From positions 1 to 64,000 of the forward strand of contig DVDX01000022.1 in the NCBI GenBank assembly GCA_015295985.1: a stretch of DNA of 64,000 nt, written 5' to 3'. A program made the translations under genes and the position numbers. This DNA is from Synechococcus sp. M44_DOE_062 (GTDB taxonomy: Bacteria > Cyanobacteriota > Cyanobacteriia > Thermostichales > Thermostichaceae). The notes beneath the pieces are model-generated. The model saw nothing but the letters and a program-made list of their open reading frames with translations. It had not been told where the DNA came from and searched no databases. Positions 58,053-64,000 of this stretch are shown piece by piece (the stretch's first letter is position 1; each line of letters begins with the position of its first letter).

Positions 58053-58829
58053 CTATTTCTTTTTCTTGGCGGAGCCTTTTTGGGCCGACTTGCTCTCAGC
58101 AGCAGGTGCCGGTTCTGGAGCAGTCTCTCCAGGAGGAGCAGGTGGGATCTCTTCTGCTTTGGGGGCCTCTGCTGGCTTGAGACCGGCTTGAGCGGCAACC
58201 TCAGCGGCAAAATCCACTTCTTCTTTCTCGATCCCCTCTCCCAGGACAAAGCGCACAAACCGCCGCACCCGAATGTTTTCCCCCAGTTTGGCAATATGCT
58301 GCTTCACCAGTTCCTCTACGGTGATCGAGGAATCTTTAATAAAGGGTTGATCCAACAGGGATAACTCTTTCAGCCGCTTTTCAATGCGACCCTGCACGAT
58401 CTTCTCGCGGATGTTCTCCGGCTTATTGGCCAGATCTTCTTTACCCATTTCAATGGCTTTTTCCCGCTCCACCACTTCGGCAGGGATCTGGTCAACGCTG
58501 ACGTATTCTACGTTTTGGCAGGCAGCAATCTGCTTGGCGATGTCTTGCACCAATTTCTTGAAGTCTTCGTTGCGGGCCACGAAGTCCGTCTCGCAGTTCA
58601 CTTCCACCAACACTCCAATTCGATTGCCGAAGTGGATGTAGCTGTCAACTGCCCCCTCTGCCGCGACGCGACTGGCCTTTTTGGCTGCCCCTGCCAACCC
58701 TTTCTGTCGCAGCCAGGTGATGGCTTTCTCCATATCGCCACCGGACTCTTCCAGGGCTTTTTTGCAGTCCATCATGCCTGCGCTCGTCTTTTCGCGCAGC
58801 TCTTTGACCAGTTTGGCATCAATGCTCAT
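58053..58829 (-). CDS. tsf: Translation elongation factor Ts
   Basis: 258-aa nucleotide exchange factor for EF-Tu. The N-terminal [20 protein letters not shown] is diagnostic, and the [11 protein letters not shown] segment marks the core; the shorter dimerisation domain is typical for cyanobacteria and plastids. The last 45 residues form a low-complexity Ala/Pro/Glu/Lys tail. It follows rpsB by 163 bp. Confidence 0.97.
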   Translation of the reverse strand: MSIDAKLVKELREKTSAGMMDCKKALEESGGDMEKAITWLRQKGLAGAAKKASRVAAEGAVDSYIHFGNRIGVLVEVNCETDFVARNEDFKKLVQDIAKQIAACQNVEYVSVDQIPAEVVEREKAIEMGKEDLANKPENIREKIVQGRIEKRLKELSLLDQPFIKDSSITVEELVKQHIAKLGENIRVRRFVRFVLGEGIEKEEVDFAAEVAAQAGLKPAEAPKAEEIPPAPPGETAPEPAPAAESKSAQKGSAKKKK

Positions 58830-58992
58830 GAGGGCTCCTCGAATGAAAGAACGGGAAGGAAGAATGTGGCGGGATATGAGTGAGAATGAGTGGGCTTCGG
58901 TAGAATTGTAAACCTAGATTTCAAGAATACACGCCTCTGGATAGGGAATAGGCAGGGAAGTGCCCGGATTGCACGGGATCCCTGCCCTCGGT

Positions 58993-59787
58993 CTAGCCTT
59001 CGTCGGCTTCTCCTTCTTCTTCGTCCTCCATATCTTCCAGGATGTCGTCGTCCAGATCCATCGCCCCTTCGTAGTCGTACTCATCCTCTTCAACGGTGTC
59101 GAGCTGCCCATGCCGCCCTTCGTAGATGGCATCCGCCAGCTTGCCTACAATCAGCTTAATCGCTCGAATGGCATCGTCGTTGGAGGGGATAAAGATATCG
59201 CTGAGATCGGGGTCGCAGTTGGTGTCCAGCAGAGAGATGATCGGGATGTTTAACTTGATACATTCCTGAACGGCGTTGGCCTCCCGCCGCTGATCCACAA
59301 TGATCACGGCATCGGGGAGCTTGCGCATGGTTTTAATGCCGCCCAAGTACTTTTCCAGCCTGGCCAACTCTCGCCGCAGACGGCTGGCCTCTTGTTTGGG
59401 CAGGCGATCCAGAAGACCACTGCTCTCCATCTCCTCGATTTCTTTGAGGCGGTCGATGCGGGTTTTGATGGTGGCCCAGTTGGTGAGCATACCTCCCAAC
59501 CAGCGCTGGTTGACGTAGTAGCTGCCACAGCGACGAGCCTCTTGAGCAATGATCCCGGCAGCTTGCCGCTTGGTGCCCACAAACAGGAAACGCCAACCCT
59601 TGTCAGCAGCATCCCGCACATACTCGTAGGCTTCGTTCAGATAGCGGGCCGTCTGCACCAAATCAATGATGTGGATGCCGTTCCGCTCGGTAAAGATGTA
59701 GGGCCGCATTTTCGGGTTCCAGCAGCTGGCCTTGTGGCCGAAGTGAACCCCTGCCTCCAACAGTTGAGGCAAACTGACTACGCTCAT
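58993..59787 (-). CDS. rpsB: 30S ribosomal protein S2
   Basis: 264-aa small-subunit protein. [19 protein letters not shown] and [20 protein letters not shown] are conserved. The C-terminus carries a very acidic tail (about 25 of the last 35 residues are Asp or Glu), beyond the E. coli end. Head of the rpsB-tsf operon. Confidence 0.97.
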   Translation of the reverse strand: MSVVSLPQLLEAGVHFGHKASCWNPKMRPYIFTERNGIHIIDLVQTARYLNEAYEYVRDAADKGWRFLFVGTKRQAAGIIAQEARRCGSYYVNQRWLGGMLTNWATIKTRIDRLKEIEEMESSGLLDRLPKQEASRLRRELARLEKYLGGIKTMRKLPDAVIIVDQRREANAVQECIKLNIPIISLLDTNCDPDLSDIFIPSNDDAIRAIKLIVGKLADAIYEGRHGQLDTVEEDEYDYEGAMDLDDDILEDMEDEEEGEADEG

Positions 59788-60014
59788 GAGTTTTTCCTCT
59801 CCTACGGGTTAGCCTCCGCCCGAACGGATCCCAGTTACGGCCTTCCCGCCGGTTACCTGCATTCCCAGAGCGCTCTACCCCCATTGGCAAGGAACTCAGG
59901 TGCTGTTGCAGCAAACCGCGAAAGGGCTGTAAGGACACCCGGTGGTTCAGGCGTGCGATTTCTTAACGGCTTAACTAAGCTAGCATGTTTTCTACGGGAT
60001 CCCGCAGCTTGGGG

Positions 60015-60044
60015 TTAACTCTGGCCGCGATCCAATGCTAGACT
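60015..60044 (+). promoter_or_regulatory. Probable promoter of tRNA-Pro
   Basis: TTAACT (60015-60020), an 18-bp spacer and TAGACT (60039-60044), the latter preceded by TGC as an extended -10. Transcription would begin near 60051, leaving ~30 nt of leader ahead of the mature tRNA. Confidence 0.45.
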
Positions 60045-60081
60045 GGCTAAGCACTTCATGGACTTTTGCCTGGGAGTGCAC

Positions 60082-60155
60082 CGGGGCGTAGCGCAGCTTG
60101 GTAGCGCACCACTTTGGGGTAGTGGGGGTCGTGGGTTCAAATCCCGCCGCTCCGA
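60082..60155 (+). tRNA. tRNA-Pro (anticodon UGG)
   Basis: 74 nt. The acceptor stem CGGGGCG pairs with CGCTCCG (one G-U). The D-arm holds GCGCAGCTTGGTAGCGC, the anticodon stem CCACT/AGTGG encloses the loop with TGG, and the T-arm carries GGTTCAAATCC. The 3' CCA is not encoded. UGG reads CCA and most CCN codons. Confidence 0.95.
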
Positions 60156-60365
60156 TACTGGGTAATCAGGAGAGGGCTTGAGCCGGACAAAGCCCACTAT
60201 GCCGGAACCTTTAGAGGTACCTTGGCTCCGATGTCAATCCCTTGCCATTGGCTCCGTTGATCGACAGCCTTAAGAATCGGATCACAAGCTTGGCCGAACA
60301 ATATGGGATCCCGGTTTTACGGTACTGGATCCCGATGCGGAGCCGACCTTGAACAATATGGGGTT

Positions 60366-62734
60366 TCAACGGATCTGGAGCGCTTGATCACGGCCCAGGA
60401 TCCAGGCAATAAGGGGGGGATCCCTGTGGTCAAGATAATACCCGACGGCTAGGGTCAGGTCGATTTCCAGGTCGCGGTTTTGGATGTCGGTGATCATCCT
60501 GTGCATAAGCTCCAGATGGATGCGGTCGTCTTGGGTGAGCAGAGCATACTTGCCGTTGGGGCTGTTGTTGAGGGCGGCCAAGGCCGCTTGGGTAGCGGTA
60601 GCCGTTTTGGAAGGAGGCTTAAGGCGGGCATCTCGTAGCAAAAGGAATTGAAGCTCAGGGTGAGCAATCACCAATTGGTTGAAGTTATTGAGCTGTCCGT
60701 ACATGCTGCCGGGATCCACTTGGATAAAGGCAATCACCCGCTTTTGGGTGGAGAAATAGAGGTGATCTGGAAGTTTACGTTTGCCCAGCCTCAGGGTGCT
60801 CATGGGGAGGGGATGGATCCCTTGTAGGGCATTGACGATGGTGCGCAGTTTGCCGATATCGGCTGTGCTGTCGATGATGGCCTCTTGGGGATAGCCAGTG
60901 CGGAGCTGAGCCTCAGTGGTGCGGAGATAGGGATCCAGCATCTCAGCAAGATCAGCAGATGGGCTGGGCTCCTGAAGGGGCGAAGATAAAGCGATGGGGG
61001 CGCTGGCAGGCAGAAGGGGGATGAGCAGTTGCTTGAGGGTTTGCAGCTCAGTCTCGAGGCGCTGGACGCGGGCGGGCAGATCGCTGGCGGTGGGTAAAGC
61101 TTGCACCAGTGGGGGAAGAGGAATCCCGTTGATGTAGTGGCAGTAGTAGGCTGCGGCCCGGTTGAGGATGGCGCGGATGGAGGGTTGGCTGAGAATGTCG
61201 CTGAGGTCATCGGCGGTGAAGAGAGCTTGGAGGTGGATCCCTGAGGGCAGGCGGGTTTGCAGAAGAGTTTGTAGCTGGGGAGTGGGTGGGGGATCCAAAG
61301 AGAGGATGGTTTGGGAGAGGCGATCGACGGTGGCCCGGTCAAATTGGGTTTGGAAATGTTGCCAACGGTCGGGGAACAGATTGAGGATAAACAGACTGTT
61401 GGGGATACGGGTAAAAAGCTCTTTCAGGGCATCGCCCAAGTTGAGGAGAATATCTCGATTTTCTTCTCGGCCCAAAGCTTCCAATTGGTCAAAGACAATG
61501 ATGAGAGGTCGGTCGAGCAGCGAGAGCCTACCGATGACTTTCATTCCTTCTAAAGCAAAGGTGTTGCGATCCAGATCTGCACTCCAGGGGGGCAGTCCAA
61601 TCAAGCTGGTATCCTCGGGATCCAGGTCGGTACCGCTGAGCCAGCGAATGATCTGTTGACGGCGGTTGGGATCCGCGTAACTGCAATATTTTTGATGATG
61701 CCCTTGAGGATGCTTTCGGTGGGGCCGGTGAGGAAGTTTTGCTCTGCCCACCAGCGCAGAACTTGTTTTTCAATGGCTTGCCATTGTTGACGACGACGCT
61801 CGCTGCCTTCTGCTCCCAGGCGATGAAAGAGATTGAGGGGATCCGCCGTGAGAAGGGAGAGAAGCTCTTCAGTTTTTGAGGTTTGGGGGAAGGTTTTCAA
61901 GATTTCCACAAAGCTCTTGGCAATCAAGTAGTCGAGCTGGGTGTGGTGATGGACATCTACCCGTTCGCGCAGGGATTCCAGGGTGTGGCTGTAGATGTGG
62001 TGGTAGATGTTGTCGGGGTGGGTGGGCTGAGGGATAAACAGGAGGCGGTTGTGGCGCAGGAGGTTTTGGGCCACCCGCATGATCAGGTGGGTCTTGCCCG
62101 ATCCGGGTTCTCCCAGTAAGACAACCCCTCGGCTCTGGTGGTTGGGATCTCGTTGGATGTCCTGTAGAGTGGCGGTGAGCTGCTGGTACTGAGGCTGATA
62201 GATGGTGGTCTCATCGGGATAATGCTGAAAGGGATTGTCAACTCTGCTGTTGGCAAAAGGGTTGGGGATATTTTGGGCTTTGAGCTGGGCATGGGTGAGG
62301 TGGCGATAAAGGTGATAGGTAAAGAGAGCATCGTAGCTGGCATCGTGGGCCAGTTTGGAGTTGAAGTAGCCGCTCTCCAGTTGGATCCCAAAATGTTTGC
62401 TGAGATACTCCAGGCTGTAGCCGGCCAGGTCGGGAAACCATTGCTTGGCAGTTGACCAAGTGCAGAAAACAGGGTTAGGAAGCCAATCTTGGTTAACTTG
62501 GTCAAAGGCTTGTTTAAGGATTTTTAGGTCGTGATCTGCTTGGTGGAAAACGAGGGTTTTGCCCTGGGCCAAGCGCCGCAAGTCTGCAACAATTTGGGCC
62601 AAAGGTTTGGGCTGGGGGTGGTGGGGTGAGTATTCCTGGGTATAGGCGTGGTAGATAAGCTGGCCGCTGCTGTCGATAAGGGCGATCTCTTCCAGGTTGG
62701 GGTTGCCCTCGGTGTCGATAACCAAGTAGCTCAT
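60366..62734 (-). pseudogene. DnaQ-like exonuclease fused to a P-loop ATPase, split by a frameshift
   Basis: Two overlapping frames, 62734-61601 and 61751-60366, form one ~789-aa protein if one A is restored to the A5 run at 61689-61693. The junction then reads LKGIIKKYCSYADPNRRQ. N-terminus (~1-150): DEDDh exonuclease with DTE (D7, E9), HQADHD (H64, D69) and HDASYDA (H130, D135), all catalytic residues present. Next comes a STAND/AAA-type ATPase with Walker A GEPGSGKT (208-215), a Walker B candidate in PLIIVFDQLEAL after the shift, and a C-terminal ~350-aa domain with no known motif. Possibly a DNA-processing or defence protein; the frameshift may be mutation, error or transcriptional slippage. 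Confidence 0.75.
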
Positions 62735-63139
62735 GGAAAGGCGGGATCCCGTGATGCTAATGTGTTTAATGTCTCAGTGTAATTCTGGATCATTGAAGCG
62801 ATGGGGTTGGGTGGTTGAGGGCACTCTCTCCAAGGGATAAGGGGGTTGATTGAGGTCAGCAGCAAACAGGTTGCCGCCCCTGACCTTAAGATGGATCCTC
62901 AAACCAGGTGGGTTGATCCCAAACGGTTTTGGCAGCGTCCGGATCCAAGAGGGTGCGGCCTATCCGATGAAAGTGACGGCACATCCGTTGGCAATCCGAA
63001 AGGTCGGCGACTGTTATCTCAATCACCTACAACCATGCCAAACAGGCTAGAGTAAAGGGCTAGCCATCGCAATGGTACTCCTCTTGCGTCTACAAATACG
63101 GTGGGGCTAGTGTTGCCAGACTCTCATCTAACTCAGTAA
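62735..63139. other. Intergenic region without a clear gene
   Basis: 405 bp. Two overlapping ~66-69 codon plus-strand frames (62846-63055) lack any recognisable feature and have incompatible hypothetical translations. It probably separates the exonuclease-ATPase gene from the DUF2283/DUF4258 pair. Confidence 0.4.
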
Positions 63140-63376
63140 CTATTCTTGCAACACGGAGTCTCTCAATAAAACGATGTAGTCTTGAATCCCTTGCGGAAGC
63201 ATTTTAATGTCGCTATCCATTTGTCGATGAACAGAGAGAACCTTAACTCCAACCAGTTGATTTTCCTTGTCGAAATCCAAAACAATCCCAGGGGCAATCT
63301 CCTCTGAGCTTTGGACTTGAGCTGTTGTTATATATCCAGCATCCATATCAGGATCAAACTCAATGAAAGGTCTCAT
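63140..63376 (-). CDS. DUF2283 protein
   Basis: 78 aa. MRPFIEFDPDMDAGYITTAQ and IVLDFDKENQLVGVKVLSVH match the DUF2283 pattern (two beta-hairpins with Asp/Gly turns). Its ATG overlaps the stop of the upstream DUF4258 frame (ATGA), so translation is coupled. Proteins of this family often lie next to DUF4258 genes in bacterial genomes, suggesting a toxin-antitoxin-like pair, with DUF2283 as the presumed antitoxin. Confidence 0.8.
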   Translation of the reverse strand: MRPFIEFDPDMDAGYITTAQVQSSEEIAPGIVLDFDKENQLVGVKVLSVHRQMDSDIKMLPQGIQDYIVLLRDSVLQE

Positions 63377-63649
63377 GGCAGCTTTTTCCCCATTGTTAGA
63401 TTTAGATCAAAAAAGACAGTCACTACTGTCCAAGGATCCGTTGATTCATTGTAAACAATCTTCAGGAGGCGATTGCCGTACTCTGGAATCCGACCATAGG
63501 CTTGCTTGAGCTGAGGATCTCTGGGATCCACTTGTACGTAGTTAGGGCAGCTCAGAACTCTCTCGATCCATATGACTTGCGATCTCTTGTTGCTGCTGCA
63601 GCCGTCTCAACGCATGCGCAGATAACCGAAAGTGCTCAGACTCTGACAC
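63373..63649 (-). pseudogene. DUF4258 protein, frameshifted (toxin-like partner)
   Basis: GTG 63649 opens a frame reading MSESEHFRLSAHALRRLQQQ and later EIASHMDRE. It leaves frame at the GAGAGAG run (about 63559) and stops at 63542. After skipping one base it continues as VLSCPNYVQV, then GRIPEYGNRLLKIVYNES and WTVVTVFFDLNLTMGKKLP, ending at TGA 63373. The restored 91-aa protein looks like a DUF4258 member: an SAHALRR helix near the N-terminus, then a beta sheet with a terminal V-V-T-V-F strand. The stop overlaps the DUF2283 ATG. Confidence 0.7.
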
Positions 63650-63780
63650 GAGCTACCCAAATGAGATAAGGAGCCGCTGGCGGGAGCTGACAACTATTTC
63701 TCCTGCGATTAAAGAGTAAACCTTGCCATATCATTTCTCCACCGGATCTCGACCGTCAAACGGGGGGATCCCTGGGCAAG

Positions 63781-64000
63781 CTAGCTCTGAGATAGGCGCT
63801 TCACTTCAGCTCCAGAGAGCAGGCGATGGGCTTCTTGCAACAAGGCCGGGATCCGGTCGCGGTGGGGGCTGTGGATGAGATAGGGTCGCAGGGCTTCGGC
63901 ATCCACCTTGTCTGCCCGCTGGCCGGGGAGCCAACTGCCGGCATTGCCCAACAGGTTGTAACGGCTCTTGGCATAGTCCACCAAGTCATAGGCCAAGACC
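63781..64000 (-). CDS. 3' end of an unidentified gene, cut by the window edge
   Basis: C-terminal ~72 residues of a protein continuing beyond position 64000: AYDLVDYAKSRYNLLG, PGQRADKVDAEALRPYLIH and a final helix (ALLQEAHRLLSGAEVKRL). It is soluble and charged. No family recognised. The apparent first codon is a TTG that is probably internal. Confidence 0.5.
   Translation of the reverse strand, partial: VLAYDLVDYAKSRYNLLGNAGSWLPGQRADKVDAEALRPYLIHSPHRDRIPALLQEAHRLLSGAEVKRLSQS

Noticed and set aside
60156-60365. Possible gene remnant after tRNA-Pro, with a small direct repeat GAACAATATGGG
   Set aside because: Only short unlinked peptide stretches in different frames; no family similarity recognised and no integrase or attachment-site duplication of the tRNA 3' end found.
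61681-61700. Programmed -1 ribosomal frameshift at the A5 run
   Set aside because: The in-frame context is C-AAA-AAT, not a standard X-XXY-YYZ slippery heptamer, and no clear downstream pseudoknot was seen; mutation, error or transcriptional slippage is more likely.
62846-63055. Overlapping 66-69 codon plus-strand frames
   Set aside because: Two frames equally open, neither with family similarity or a ribosome site.

Overview
The window comes from a unicellular cyanobacterium. It carries psbO, a DevBCA-type exporter, a DUF4327 protein, a bifunctional Rel enzyme and the usual cyanobacterial tail of the ribosomal/alpha operon. GGATCC, often extended to GGGATCCC, is strikingly over-represented (ten copies in the first 3.3 kb, where about one is expected by chance). 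That behaves like a lineage-specific counterpart of the HIP1 palindrome and, with the high GC content, recalls the hot-spring mat Synechococcus (Yellowstone A/B' type). The genus assignment is inference.

Layout. 0-6.5 kb (minus): SAM methyltransferase, UgpC/MalK-type ABC ATPase, Hsp20 with a clear terminator, a small PepSY-like membrane protein, aconitase B. 6.5-12.6 kb (minus): rpmJ-rpsM-rpsK-rpoA-rplQ-truA-rplM-rpsI-rpmE-prfA; no secY/adk/infA lies upstream of rpmJ. 12.8-16 kb (plus): two exported proteins sharing a carboxypeptidase-regulatory-like fold. 16-18.1 kb (minus): a secreted TPM-like coiled-coil protein interrupted by an in-frame amber codon. 18.7-22.5 kb: RutA-like monooxygenase, DUF2953-like protein, hot-dog thioesterase and a large membrane protein whose loops hold dispersed short repeats. 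22.7-27.2 kb (plus): TIR-TPR protein, aroB, asd. 27.1-34.6 kb: a (PT)17 lipoprotein, ZIP transporter, hydrolase, DUF3598-like protein, CadD-like transporter, murB-murC. 34.9-38.2 kb: devBCA. 38.2-46.7 kb: Fcl, an FAD oxidoreductase, a frameshifted MscS channel, a methyltransferase remnant, psbO, hisG, a sugar nucleotidyltransferase, an isolated GvpL/F protein and two hypotheticals. 47-53.9 kb (plus): pyk, DUF4327, rel, a strong oriC candidate (eleven DnaA boxes, mostly in pairs 11 bp apart) and dnaN. 54-60.2 kb: AAA ATPase, queG, MtaD/SAH-deaminase-like amidohydrolase, tsf, rpsB, tRNA-Pro(UGG). 60.3-64 kb (minus): a frameshifted DnaQ-exonuclease/ATPase fusion, a DUF2283 gene translationally coupled to a frameshifted DUF4258 gene, and the 3' end of an unidentified gene.

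The most unusual content is (i) the oriC array, (ii) a family of ~25-bp GC-rich repeats that sits inside reading frames (550-aa membrane protein, dnaN, aroB, signal peptides) and is densest at 20.3-22.6 kb, and (iii) at least four genes broken by one-base or one-codon lesions, two of them (DnaQ-ATPase, DUF4258/DUF2283) resembling accessory or defence genes. No insertion sequence, integrase, rRNA or CRISPR array was seen.
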